Origin: Fictibacillus sp. b24 | Lineage (GTDB): Bacteria; Bacillota; Bacilli; Bacillales; Fictibacillaceae | Direction: 5' to 3' | Length of the DNA: 64,000 nucleotides | Assembly (NCBI RefSeq): GCF_030348825.1 | Contig: NZ_JAUCES010000005.1 | Location: 1,798,001 to 1,862,000 of the forward strand | Part shown: one piece after another, positions 16,817-25,540 of the stretch | Layout of the letters: each line of letters starts with the position of its first letter | Numbering within the stretch: the stretch's first letter is position 1 | Program-made: the position numbers and the translations under genes | The notes under the pieces: model-generated | What the model was told of the DNA's origin: nothing | Databases searched by the model: none | Seen by the model: only the letters and a program-made list of their open reading frames with translations

Positions 16817-16838
16817 TGCGCTGACTAGAAAACTAGAG

Positions 16839-16888
16839 GCGGTTTTAACGAATGGGCACAGCCCTAAAAACGTTAAAGCCGCTTTTTT
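16839..16888 (+). terminator. Terminator between yezD and cysH
   Basis: Stem GCGGTTTTAACG / CGTTAAAGCCGC (one G-U pair), enclosing a second hairpin GGGC-ACA-GCCC, followed by TTTTTT. It ends 23 bases before cysH, leaving no room for a separate promoter, so cysH must be reached by read-through or regulated antitermination, or by a promoter inside yezD that I do not see. Confidence 0.8.
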
Positions 16889-16911
16889 GATGGCAAAAAG
16901 GAGGTAAGGCA

Positions 16912-17619
16912 TTGCTAACATACGAGACATGGGAGGACAAAACTCAAGATTTTGATAGTGAAAACTCTACAAAAGGCGCACTAAATGTTTTGAAGTGGGC
17001 TTATGAAACATACAACGAGGAGCTGGTTTATGCTTGCAGTTTTGGTATAGAAGGAAGCGTCCTAGTTGATCTTGTTCATCAAGTGAAGCCAGATGCACAA
17101 ATCGTGTTTCTAGATACGCACCTTCATTTTCAAGAAACGTATGAAGTCATCGAGGCAGCTAAGAAAAGATACCCTTCACTTCGCATCAAACTGAAGTCCC
17201 CAGCTCTCTCACTAGAAGAACAAGCAAACAAACATGGTGATGAGCTATGGAAAGTTAATCCGAATCACTGCTGCGCGATTAGAAAAGTAATTCCTTTAGA
17301 AGAGGAGCTAAACGGAGTGACTGCCTGGCTCTCTGGACTGCGCCGTGAACAGTCTCCTACCCGGCAAAACACGCAATTCATTAACCGGGATGTACGATTT
17401 AAAAGTATTAAGATTTGCCCGCTCATTCATTGGACTTGGAAAGACATTTGGCGTTACGCACACAAAAATGATTTGCCGTATAACAAACTTCACGATAACG
17501 GCTATCCGAGTATAGGATGCGAGCCATGTACACAGACAGCAAAAACCGCAGATGACCTTCGTTCTGGACGATGGTCAGGGACTGAGAAGCTAGAATGCGG
17601 ACTTCATCAAAGCCAATAA
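16912..17619 (+). CDS. cysH: Phosphoadenylyl/adenylyl-sulfate reductase
   Basis: Cytosolic enzyme of 235 residues that reduces activated sulfate (APS and/or PAPS) to sulfite with thioredoxin. The [4Fe-4S] cysteines of the APS-reducing class are present as Cys120-Cys121 (NHCCAIRK) and Cys203/Cys206 (GCEPC). That favours APS or dual specificity, as in B. subtilis CysH. The C-terminal catalytic segment ECGLHQ is complete. The start is TTG 16912, seven bases behind AAAGGAGG. It heads the assimilatory operon cysH-sat-cysC-sir and siroheme genes; expression is under the upstream S-box. Confidence 0.95.
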   Translation: MLTYETWEDKTQDFDSENSTKGALNVLKWAYETYNEELVYACSFGIEGSVLVDLVHQVKPDAQIVFLDTHLHFQETYEVIEAAKKRYPSLRIKLKSPALSLEEQANKHGDELWKVNPNHCCAIRKVIPLEEELNGVTAWLSGLRREQSPTRQNTQFINRDVRFKSIKICPLIHWTWKDIWRYAHKNDLPYNKLHDNGYPSIGCEPCTQTAKTADDLRSGRWSGTEKLECGLHQSQ

Positions 17620-17644
17620 AAAGATGATCTGGAGGAGAGAACGT

Positions 17645-18838
17645 ATGAGTACAATACTGCCCCACGGGGGAAAACTGATTAATCGTTATCAGCCTGACAC
17701 ATCATATCACCACATACAAAAAGAAATCACTCTCGATGCGACAGCACTTAGTGATCTTGAATTAATAGCTATAGGAGCATATAGTCCGTTAACAGGATTT
17801 TTAAATCAAGAAGACTATCAATCTGTTGTTCATGATATCAGGCTAAGTGATGGTACGGTTTGGAGTCTTCCGATCACGTTACCCGTTAATCGTGAAACAG
17901 CTGAAGGACTCAGCACAGGTGAAGAAGTTCGATTAACGTACGAAGGAGATACTTACGGTGTCCTGCTGGTTGGAGATATCTATTCTCCCATTAAGCAAAT
18001 AGAAGCAGAGAAAGTCTACAAAACTACGGATTACGATCACCCTGGTGTAAAGAAATTGCTGGATCGTCCTTCTGTGTATATAGGCGGAGACATCACGCTT
18101 GTTAAACGTCCTGAGAAGAAAGAATGTAAAGCCTATCATCTCGATCCTAGTGATACGAGAAAGACTTTTAGGGATTTGGGTTGGAAAACCGTTGTTGGTT
18201 TTCAAACGAGAAATCCCGTTCACCGTGCACATGAATATATCCAAAAAACAGCGCTTGAAACAGTGGATGGTCTCTTCTTAAACCCGCTCGTGGGTGAAAC
18301 AAAGTCTGATGATATACCAGCCGATGTTCGAATGGAAAGCTACCATGTTCTTTTGAAAAACTATTATCCGAGTGATCGTGTCTTCCTAGCTGTGTTTCCA
18401 GCCGCCATGCGCTATGCAGGTCCTCGTGAAGCGATTTTCCACGCTCTCGTTAGAAAAAATTATGGCTGCACACATTTTATAGTTGGCCGTGATCATGCAG
18501 GAGTAGGTAATTATTACGGGACATACGAAGCACAAGAAATCTTTTCACAGTTTACAGAGGATGAGATTGGAATACAAACACTTTTCTTTGAACACAGCTT
18601 TTTCTGCAAAAAATGTGAAGCAATGGCCTCTTCCAAAACGTGTCCTCACTCAAGTGAAGATCATGTGATTCTATCTGGAACAAAGGTACGAGAGCTGCTT
18701 CGTAATGGTGAACTGCCGCCTAGCACTTTTAGCCGTAAAGAAGTAGTAGAAGTCTTAATAAAAGGGCTAAGAGAACAGGAAGAAAAAGAGCGAAAAGGAG
18801 ATTCAAATGAACAAACCACACAATATCATCTGGCATGA
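17645..18838 (+). CDS. sat: Sulfate adenylyltransferase (ATP sulfurylase)
   Basis: Enzyme of 397 residues that forms APS from sulfate and ATP, the first step of assimilation. The catalytic motifs are [15 protein letters not shown] (HxxH type) and GRDHAGVG, and a cysteine-rich [15 protein letters not shown] segment lies near the C-terminus. ATG 17645 follows GGAGGAG by seven bases; the frame open to 17624 adds an unlikely leader. It overlaps the cysC start by 32 bases, which implies translational coupling. The C-terminal tail is slightly longer than in B. subtilis Sat because of that overlap. Confidence 0.95.
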   Translation: MSTILPHGGKLINRYQPDTSYHHIQKEITLDATALSDLELIAIGAYSPLTGFLNQEDYQSVVHDIRLSDGTVWSLPITLPVNRETAEGLSTGEEVRLTYEGDTYGVLLVGDIYSPIKQIEAEKVYKTTDYDHPGVKKLLDRPSVYIGGDITLVKRPEKKECKAYHLDPSDTRKTFRDLGWKTVVGFQTRNPVHRAHEYIQKTALETVDGLFLNPLVGETKSDDIPADVRMESYHVLLKNYYPSDRVFLAVFPAAMRYAGPREAIFHALVRKNYGCTHFIVGRDHAGVGNYYGTYEAQEIFSQFTEDEIGIQTLFFEHSFFCKKCEAMASSKTCPHSSEDHVILSGTKVRELLRNGELPPSTFSRKEVVEVLIKGLREQEEKERKGDSNEQTTQYHLA

Positions 18839-19406
18839 TAGCTCGATTACAAAAGAAGATAGAAGAAAACAAAATAATCATTCCAGTTTTGTTCTTTGGT
18901 TTACTGGACTCTCTGGTTCTGGAAAGTCAACCATTGCTAATGCACTTGCAAAAGAACTGTACGATCGTGACATCCGTAACTATGTACTCGATGGAGACAA
19001 CATACGTAATGGTTTAAACCGTGATCTATCCTTTTCCGATGAGGACAGAACGGAAAACATTCGCAGAATCTCTGAAGTTTCCAAGCTGTTTGTAGATAAT
19101 GGAACCGTTGTGCTGACAGCATTTATCTCGCCATTCATACAAGATCGAGAGAAGGCAAAGGAAATTGTTTCAGAAGAAGAGTTTGTTGAAATCTTTATTG
19201 CTTGTCCAATTGAAGAATGTGAGAAAAGGGATCCAAAGGGATTATACAGCAAAGCGCGAAAAGGTGAAATCCGTGACTTTACTGGAATTGATTCACCTTA
19301 CGAAGAACCGATATCACCTGCTCTTACCATTCATACAAACGAACAAGGTGTTATTGAGAGTGTTGAAATCATCTTAAACTATTTAAAAAACAGGAAGTTG
19401 ATTTAA
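18807..19406 (+). CDS. cysC: Adenylyl-sulfate kinase
   Basis: APS kinase of 199 residues making PAPS from APS and ATP. The P-loop GLSGSGKST is at residues 34-42. The family segments [18 protein letters not shown] and [18 protein letters not shown] follow, and [12 protein letters not shown] carries the substrate-binding loop. ATG 18807 follows AAAAGGAG. It lies inside the sulfate assimilation operon, overlapping sat. With both Sat and CysC present the cell can make PAPS as well as APS. Confidence 0.96.
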   Translation: MNKPHNIIWHDSSITKEDRRKQNNHSSFVLWFTGLSGSGKSTIANALAKELYDRDIRNYVLDGDNIRNGLNRDLSFSDEDRTENIRRISEVSKLFVDNGTVVLTAFISPFIQDREKAKEIVSEEEFVEIFIACPIEECEKRDPKGLYSKARKGEIRDFTGIDSPYEEPISPALTIHTNEQGVIESVEIILNYLKNRKLI

Positions 19407-19431
19407 CTAACGATAAAGGAGATCGAAAACG

Positions 19432-21060
19432 ATGGCATATGAAAAAGCGTGGGCAGATAATCCGAAAATCAATAAAACAGAACAAAAAAAGCTCGTAAAA
19501 GATGGCTTGAAAATATTTGAAGATATTCCTCATTACGCACAAAATGGCTTTTCTTCTATTCCGAAAGAAGAATGGGATAGTTTCAAGTGGGCTGGCCTTT
19601 ATCTGCAGCGTCCTAAAGAAGACGGATACTTTATGATGAGGGTTAATGTTCCCTCAGGAATTTTAAACTATGAACAAGTTAAAGCTCTTGCCCATATTTG
19701 CAAAGATTATGGCAGGTCTGTCTTTGATATAACGACGCGACAAGCTATCCAGTTTCATTGGCTGACGATTGAACAGATTCCTGACATTTTTAATCGGTTG
19801 GAAGCGGTTGGGTTATCGAGCGCTGGAGCATGTGGAGACATTACGCGAAACATTATGGGAAATCCAATTGCAGGCATCGATCCATATGAACTATTCGATA
19901 CAACAGAGATCGTAAAAGAAGTATACGAGTTCTTTCAGCATAATGAAGATTTCTCTAACTTGCCGAGAAAATACAAAATGTCCATTAGTTCAAATGTGAA
20001 CAATAGTGCTCATGCTGAAATTAACTGTGTGGCATTTACGCCCGCTTATAAAGAGGTTAAAGATAAAGAGATTCCAGGATTTCATATAAAAATCGGCGGC
20101 GGTCTATCATCTAGACCATTCTTAGCACAGCCGCTTGATGTGTTTATTGAACCGCATCAAGTAAAAGAGGTTTCTATCGCGATTACTACGATTTTCCGTG
20201 ACTACGGATATCGGGAAAAGCGTCACCTTGCGCGCCTTAAATTTTTGATGGCGGATTGGGGACCGGAAAAATTTAAAGAAAAACTATTAGAATACACTGG
20301 ACCCCTTCACTCTAAAGGAAAAGATGCGCTTAAAAAGTGGAACGGAGGCTACTTCTATGGTGTTCATCCACAAAAGCAAGAAGGGTTAAGTTATATCGGT
20401 TTTAACGTACCTGTTGGACGACTTCATGCTGATGAAGTATTAGAGCTTGCTGAAATTGCAAAGAAATACGGAAACGGTGAAATTCGAACGGTAAATTCTC
20501 AAAACTTGATTATTCCCAACGTTAAACACGAAAACGTCGAGTTGCTTTTACAAGAGGGTATTTTCAAACGCATCACCACACAGCCCTTATCTTTTATTGG
20601 GCATTCCGTTTCTTGTACTGGAATCGAGTATTGCAATTTAGCGCTCGTTGAAACGAAAGAGCGGATGCGCCGAATCGCAGAAGTTCTCGATCAAAGAATA
20701 GCCTTGGACGTTCCCGTTAGAATTCATATGGTAGGCTGCCCTAACTCATGCGGTCAGCGTCAGATCGCAGATATTGGCCTACAAGGCGTACTGTTAAAAA
20801 CAAAAGAGAAAAAGATGGTTCAAGCCTTTGAGATTTATGTTGGAGGCACACTTGATGATGGAGGAAAGTTTAACGAAAAGCTAAAAGGAAAGTTTCATGC
20901 GGATTTGCTTGATGAAGTGTTGCTGCGCTTTCTTAAAACTTTTAAAGCTGCGAAACTTCCATCAGAAACCTTTTTTGAATATATAGACCGAGTTGGTATA
21001 CAACAGCTTCAAAGTAATATTGACCAGATTGCTGAAGAATTAGAAGAAAAAGTCTCATAA
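19432..21060 (+). CDS. Siroheme-dependent sulfite (nitrite/sulfite) reductase, ferredoxin type
   Basis: Protein of 542 residues with two ferredoxin-like half-repeats followed by siroheme/[4Fe-4S] domains. The cluster cysteines are Cys395 and Cys401 (SCTGIEYC) and Cys436 and Cys440 (GCPNSCGQRQ), the C-X5-C ... C-X3-C pattern of the family. Its place between cysC and the siroheme genes says the substrate is sulfite rather than nitrite. The six-electron donor is probably ferredoxin, since no CysJ-type flavoprotein is nearby. AAAGGAG precedes ATG 19432. Confidence 0.92.
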   Translation: MAYEKAWADNPKINKTEQKKLVKDGLKIFEDIPHYAQNGFSSIPKEEWDSFKWAGLYLQRPKEDGYFMMRVNVPSGILNYEQVKALAHICKDYGRSVFDITTRQAIQFHWLTIEQIPDIFNRLEAVGLSSAGACGDITRNIMGNPIAGIDPYELFDTTEIVKEVYEFFQHNEDFSNLPRKYKMSISSNVNNSAHAEINCVAFTPAYKEVKDKEIPGFHIKIGGGLSSRPFLAQPLDVFIEPHQVKEVSIAITTIFRDYGYREKRHLARLKFLMADWGPEKFKEKLLEYTGPLHSKGKDALKKWNGGYFYGVHPQKQEGLSYIGFNVPVGRLHADEVLELAEIAKKYGNGEIRTVNSQNLIIPNVKHENVELLLQEGIFKRITTQPLSFIGHSVSCTGIEYCNLALVETKERMRRIAEVLDQRIALDVPVRIHMVGCPNSCGQRQIADIGLQGVLLKTKEKKMVQAFEIYVGGTLDDGGKFNEKLKGKFHADLLDEVLLRFLKTFKAAKLPSETFFEYIDRVGIQQLQSNIDQIAEELEEKVS

Positions 21061-21075
21061 AATGGGGGTCTCGCC

Positions 21076-21297
21076 ATGTATCTTTACAGATTTGAAGTGA
21101 TTTCAAAATCAACGATTATTCCTGTTGTGATAGCCGCTTCTACAGATGAACAGGCTTTTCAATTAGTTGACATAGAACTTGAGAAATATTTTTTGAAACA
21201 GCCTGATGTTGACGAGATCTCTCTTTATGAAAAGAAAAGAATTCGTACGGGCAACGGGTTCGTGCTTTATGAACGTGAAACGATATTAAATCCTTAA
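21076..21297 (+). CDS. DUF3906 family small protein
   Basis: Protein of 73 residues beginning MYLYRFEVISKSTIIPVVIA, which I recognise as DUF3906. No known function. It is predicted to be one small alpha/beta domain (two strands, a helix DEQAFQLVDIELEKYF, then two strands). It lies 15 bases behind the sulfite reductase gene and is followed within 13 bases by the siroheme methyltransferase gene. It may therefore assist reductase maturation or siroheme supply; this is inference from context. Confidence 0.8.
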   Translation: MYLYRFEVISKSTIIPVVIAASTDEQAFQLVDIELEKYFLKQPDVDEISLYEKKRIRTGNGFVLYERETILNP

Positions 21298-21309
21298 GGA
21301 GTGATGATG

Positions 21310-22095
21310 ATGGGAAAAGTATATCTTGTCGGAGCTGGACCGGGTGATCCGGGATTGATAACTGTAAAAGGTCTTCGTTGTATAGAAGAAGCAGACGTTA
21401 TTTTATATGATCGCTTAGTAAACAAAGAACTGCTCTCTTATGCAAAACCGGATTGCGATTTAATATATTGTGGTAAACTGCCAAACTACCATTTTATGAA
21501 ACAAGAAACGATTAATAGCTTTTTAGTCAAACATGCTTTGAAAGGAAAAGTAGTTACGCGGCTAAAAGGCGGAGACCCATTTGTGTTTGGTAGAGGGGGA
21601 GAAGAAGCAGAAACGCTTGCAAAAAGTCGTATTCCGTTTGAGGTGATTCCTGGAATAACATCAGGCATTGCAGCACCAGCTTATGCAGGTATTCCTGTTA
21701 CACATCGAAACATCGCTTCAAGCTTTGCGATCGTTACAGGTCATCGTAAAAAAGGTGAAGAAGATGAACTGAAATGGGAGAGTCTAGCGAACGGTATTGA
21801 TACATTAGCGATCTATATGGGAGTGGGCAGCCTAGGTTATATTTGCAAGCAGTTGACGAAACACGGAAAAAGCAAAGAAACACCAGTTGCCCTTGTTCAA
21901 TGGGGATCTTTAGAAAGTCAACGAACCGTTACAGGTACACTGGATACGATTGAGGAAATCGTGGTTAAAGAACAAATTGAGAATCCGAGCATGATTATTG
22001 TCGGTGAAGTTGTTCGTCTTCGCAGTGAACTGAAATGGTTTGAACAGCTGCATGAAGAACCGAGCAACCTTGCTGCAGTAAGAGAGGCTTTGTAA
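21310..22095 (+). CDS. Uroporphyrinogen-III C-methyltransferase
   Basis: SAM-dependent methyltransferase of 261 residues (SUMT; YlnD/CobA type) making precorrin-2, the first committed step to siroheme. The N-terminal GKVYLVGAGPGDPGLITVKG, the central VTRLKGGDPFVFGRGGEEAE and the VIPGITSGIAAPAYAGIPVT block are diagnostic. Several ATG codons follow AAGGAG (21296-21301); ATG 21310 has eight-base spacing and gives the usual MGKVY start. It is a single-domain form; oxidation and iron insertion are done by the next two genes. Confidence 0.94.
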   Translation: MGKVYLVGAGPGDPGLITVKGLRCIEEADVILYDRLVNKELLSYAKPDCDLIYCGKLPNYHFMKQETINSFLVKHALKGKVVTRLKGGDPFVFGRGGEEAETLAKSRIPFEVIPGITSGIAAPAYAGIPVTHRNIASSFAIVTGHRKKGEEDELKWESLANGIDTLAIYMGVGSLGYICKQLTKHGKSKETPVALVQWGSLESQRTVTGTLDTIEEIVVKEQIENPSMIIVGEVVRLRSELKWFEQLHEEPSNLAAVREAL

Positions 22096-22848
22096 ATGAA
22101 GGCATTGCTCTTTATCTGTCATGGCACAAGACTAAAAAAAGGACGAATGGAAGCGGAAAAATTTGTGAGACTTTGTATGGCACAAGTTGATGTTTCAATA
22201 AAAGAGATCTGTTTTTTAGAGCTTGCTGAACCATCTATAGGTCAAGGGTTTGAAACGTGTATACAAAAAGGTGCGACGAGTATCTCTGTTATTCCTGTTT
22301 TCTTATTAAGTGCTAATCATATAAAAATGGATATTCCGAAAGAACTTCACCACTTGCAGAATAAATATCCAGGAGTAGAAGTGATTTACGGGCGGCCCTT
22401 CGGTGTACATGAAGCCATTCCGCATTTATTGTGGGAGAGAATTATGAACAGTGCGATCAATCTAAAGAAAAATACACATATTCTCCTTGTAGGCAGAGGC
22501 AGCACCGATCCAGATGTAAAGCGGGACTTAGAGAAGATCGCGTTTAACGTTCAAAACCATTACGGAATTCCTAGTATTCAAGCTTGTTTTCTAACTGGTT
22601 CATTCCCAAGCTTTGAGGAAGCTCTATGGAATAGTCGCGAGTTATACGACCAAGTCATCGTTGTGCCGTATCTTCTATTTTCAGGGCTACTAATAAACGG
22701 GATGAAACGTACGATAAGCCATTATCAGCAACAATCTAAACAAACCGTAACTCTTTGTGAGACGCTCGGCTACCATCCGATCCTAAAAGAAGTTTTACTC
22801 ACACGTATCAATGAAACACTTGAGACTAAGAAATATGCATTTTCTTAA
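22096..22848 (+). CDS. sirB: Sirohydrochlorin ferrochelatase
   Basis: CbiX/SirB-type chelatase of 250 residues (YlnE) that inserts ferrous iron into sirohydrochlorin. The N-terminal metal-binding region LLFICHGTRLKKG contains the catalytic-type histidine, and a second domain begins at HILLVGRGSTDPDVKRDL. The two-domain length matches the long SirB form. The ATG follows directly on the stop of the methyltransferase gene, so translation is coupled. Confidence 0.92.
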   Translation: MKALLFICHGTRLKKGRMEAEKFVRLCMAQVDVSIKEICFLELAEPSIGQGFETCIQKGATSISVIPVFLLSANHIKMDIPKELHHLQNKYPGVEVIYGRPFGVHEAIPHLLWERIMNSAINLKKNTHILLVGRGSTDPDVKRDLEKIAFNVQNHYGIPSIQACFLTGSFPSFEEALWNSRELYDQVIVVPYLLFSGLLINGMKRTISHYQQQSKQTVTLCETLGYHPILKEVLLTRINETLETKKYAFS

Positions 22849-22863
22849 AAAGCGAGGAATGCT

Positions 22864-23502
22864 ATGTATCCCATCCATGTAAACTTGTCTGGTAAAACTG
22901 TTATTGTAGCAGGCGGGGGTTTGGTAGCTTATCGTAAAATTAAAGATTTATTAAATGAAGAAGCTATAATTACTGTAATCAGTCTAGCAGCTGTTAACGA
23001 GATTCAGGAATGGCATTTTGAACAAAAGCTGACTTGGATTGAAAGAGAAGTGAAACGTGTAGATTTGGAAGAAGCATTCCTAATCATTGCGGCAACCAAC
23101 TCTAAAGAAACTAACTCTTGGATTGCTTCTCATGCAAAGCCGAATCAGCTCGTAAATGTGGCTGATCATATGGAATTAGGAAACTTTATTGTTCCGAGTG
23201 TTGTAAAAAGAGGAAAGCTTGTACTTTCTGTTTCTACTTCAGGAGCTAGTCCCATTCTTTCTAAATCAATAAAAAAAGAGCTGCAGCAAACGTACAGTGA
23301 AGACTATGAAACGTATTTAGATTTTTTATTTGAATGCAGAGCAATTATAAAAAGGGAATTTCCGCAAGCTTGCCGAAGATCATTATTAAGAGAGCTAACT
23401 GATTCCCGCTTTTTATATGATAAAGAAAAACAAAATGTCTATAAACAGGCACTAATGAACAAAGTTGATCGAAACCTAGCTAGTAAAACAACAAAAGAAT
23501 AG
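22864..23502 (+). CDS. Precorrin-2 dehydrogenase (siroheme synthase N-domain type)
   Basis: NAD-dependent enzyme of 212 residues (YlnF/SirC type) oxidising precorrin-2 to sirohydrochlorin. The Rossmann loop reads VIVAGGGLVAYRKI. The rest matches Met8/CysG N-terminal domains (NVADHMELGNFIVPSVVKRG, STSGASPILSKSIKKEL). GCGAGGA precedes ATG 22864. It ends the assimilation-siroheme block; the SAM riboswitch of the methionine genes begins two bases after its stop codon. Confidence 0.92.
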   Translation: MYPIHVNLSGKTVIVAGGGLVAYRKIKDLLNEEAIITVISLAAVNEIQEWHFEQKLTWIEREVKRVDLEEAFLIIAATNSKETNSWIASHAKPNQLVNVADHMELGNFIVPSVVKRGKLVLSVSTSGASPILSKSIKKELQQTYSEDYETYLDFLFECRAIIKREFPQACRRSLLRELTDSRFLYDKEKQNVYKQALMNKVDRNLASKTTKE

Positions 23503-23504
23503 AC

Positions 23505-23670
23505 CTTATCAAGAGAGGTTGAGGGAGCGGCCCTATGATACCTCAGCAACCAGCAGCTTTTTCAAAGCTGAAATGGTGCTAATTCCTGCGAGTTCACTTA
23601 TGGACTTGTAAAGATAAGAAGACCCCGGCGCATAAGAAAAAGTCTTCTTTAATAGAAGGCTTTTTTATTT
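23505..23670 (+). ncRNA. SAM riboswitch (S-box) upstream of yitJ-metH
   Basis: Leader begins CTTATCAAGAGAGG and contains GAGGGAGCGGCCCTATGATA, CAGCAACC, GGTGCTAATTCC and GATAAGAAG, the S-box blocks, and ends in AGTCTTCT / AGAAGGCT with TTTTTT. It starts at the very end of the preceding operon. I see no strong promoter before it, so it may also control read-through from the cysH operon. Confidence 0.94.
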
Positions 23671-23689
23671 TTTTATATAGGAGGCTATC

Positions 23690-25540
23690 ATGAGTTTAAT
23701 CACAGACTTAGAACAAAACAAGATACTGATTGGTGATGGTGCGATGGGTACGCTTCTGTATTCCTATGGATCTGACTTTTGTTATGAGGAGTTAAATCTA
23801 TCTCAAGCAGACCAGATTTATAACATTCATCGTGCTTATCTAGATGCAGGAGCTGACATCATTCAAACCAATACGTATGCAGCGAACTATTCGAAGCTCG
23901 AACGTTATGGCCTTCAAGATCATGTAAAAGAGATTAATAAAGCGGCTGTTTCAATTGCTAGAAACGCAGCTCAAAATGAATATGTTGTGGGTACGATCGG
24001 TGGAATACGTGGTATTAAACCTAATAGCATCTCACTAGATGAAATCAAGCGCAGTTTCCGCGAGCAGTTATATTGTTTATTAATGGAGAATGTAGACGGC
24101 ATACAGTTAGAAACGTATTATGACCTGCAAGAGCTTGAAACGGTTTTAGAGATTGCTAGAAAAGAAACTTCTCTACCTATTATTACTCAAGTGTCATTGC
24201 AGGAAGTCGGATTTTTGCAAGACCGTACGCCGATCTCGGAAGCGTTGAACCGATTAGAGAACATTGGAGCTGATGTTGTTGGTTTAAACTGCCGTCTAGG
24301 GCCATATCACATGCTAAAGACGCTAGAGGAAGTAGCATTGCCAAATTCCGCGTTCCTTTCAGCGTTTCCGAATGCGTCGCTCCCTTCGTATACAGATGGC
24401 CGTTTTATATATGAAGGAGACGCTGATTATTTTAAAGAGTGTGCCCATATGTTTAGACAGCAAGGTGTTCGTCTATTAGGTGGCTGTTGTGGTACAACAC
24501 CTGCTCATATTCGTGCCTTCTCTCAAGAACTTAAAGACTTAGAGGCTGTAACAGAAAAAGAAGTAAGGCAAGTAAAAAGAAAATTGGTTATTCAGTCAGC
24601 ATCAAAACCTAACTACGTGCCACTTAGTGAAGAAGTTAAAAAAAAGCAATCCATCATTGTTGAATTAGATCCCCCGCGCAAGTTAGACACATCGCGTTTT
24701 ATGGAAGGAGCAAAAGCCTTAAAAGAAGCGGGAATCGATGCACTTACCCTCGCTGACAATTCACTTGCTTCACCTCGTGTATGTAACTCTGCATTAGGAT
24801 CAATTGTTCAAAAGCAACTGAACCTTCGCCCGCTCGTTCATATTACGTGCCGCGACAGAAATTTAATTGGTCTTCAGTCTCACTTGATGGGACTTCACAC
24901 ACATGGAATTCATGACATACTTGCAGTTACTGGAGATCCTGCAAGCGTCGGAGATTTCCCAGGTGCTTCGTCCGTATATGATGTTACATCTTTTGAACTT
25001 ATAAAACTTATAAAACAGTTTAATCAGGGTTCATCTCTTTCTGGAAAAGAGCTGGGAGAGAAAACTTCTTTTACGGTCGGAGCTGCTTTCAACCCGAATA
25101 TCCGGTCCATTGACAAAGCCGTCGATCGTTTAGAAAAGAAAATTGCTTATGGCGCAGATTACTTTATAAGTCAGCCTGTTTTTTCTGAGCAAAGACTTAT
25201 TGAAACGTATGAAGCAACAAAACACATCGATCAACCAATCTATATTGGCATCATGCCGCTAACTTCATCACAAAACGCAGAGTTTTTACATCACGAAGTA
25301 CCAGGAATAAAGCTTTCTGACTCTGTGAGGGATCGCATGAGCAAGTTTAAAGATGATCCTACTCAAGCCCAGAAAGAAGGTTTGCTGATCGCAAAATCAT
25401 TATTAGACACAGCTATGGAACTCTTTAACGGCATCTACTTGATCACTCCATTCATGCGTTATGAACTAACTGTGGAATTAGCACATTATGCGAAAGAGAA
25501 CCATCCATCACTACTAGCCAGGAGGTCACAGAATGCCTAA
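23690..25540 (+). CDS. yitJ: Bifunctional homocysteine S-methyltransferase / methylenetetrahydrofolate reductase
   Basis: Fusion protein of 616 residues. Residues 1-290 are a homocysteine methyltransferase domain with the zinc cysteines Cys201 (LNCRLGPYH) and Cys266-Cys267 ([11 protein letters not shown]). Residues from about 315 are a MetF-like domain ([45 protein letters not shown]) that supplies methyl-tetrahydrofolate. This is the YitJ arrangement of Bacillus. It overlaps metH by eight bases, so folate reduction and methyl transfer are co-produced. Regulated by the S-box just upstream. Confidence 0.95.
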   Translation: MSLITDLEQNKILIGDGAMGTLLYSYGSDFCYEELNLSQADQIYNIHRAYLDAGADIIQTNTYAANYSKLERYGLQDHVKEINKAAVSIARNAAQNEYVVGTIGGIRGIKPNSISLDEIKRSFREQLYCLLMENVDGIQLETYYDLQELETVLEIARKETSLPIITQVSLQEVGFLQDRTPISEALNRLENIGADVVGLNCRLGPYHMLKTLEEVALPNSAFLSAFPNASLPSYTDGRFIYEGDADYFKECAHMFRQQGVRLLGGCCGTTPAHIRAFSQELKDLEAVTEKEVRQVKRKLVIQSASKPNYVPLSEEVKKKQSIIVELDPPRKLDTSRFMEGAKALKEAGIDALTLADNSLASPRVCNSALGSIVQKQLNLRPLVHITCRDRNLIGLQSHLMGLHTHGIHDILAVTGDPASVGDFPGASSVYDVTSFELIKLIKQFNQGSSLSGKELGEKTSFTVGAAFNPNIRSIDKAVDRLEKKIAYGADYFISQPVFSEQRLIETYEATKHIDQPIYIGIMPLTSSQNAEFLHHEVPGIKLSDSVRDRMSKFKDDPTQAQKEGLLIAKSLLDTAMELFNGIYLITPFMRYELTVELAHYAKENHPSLLARRSQNA

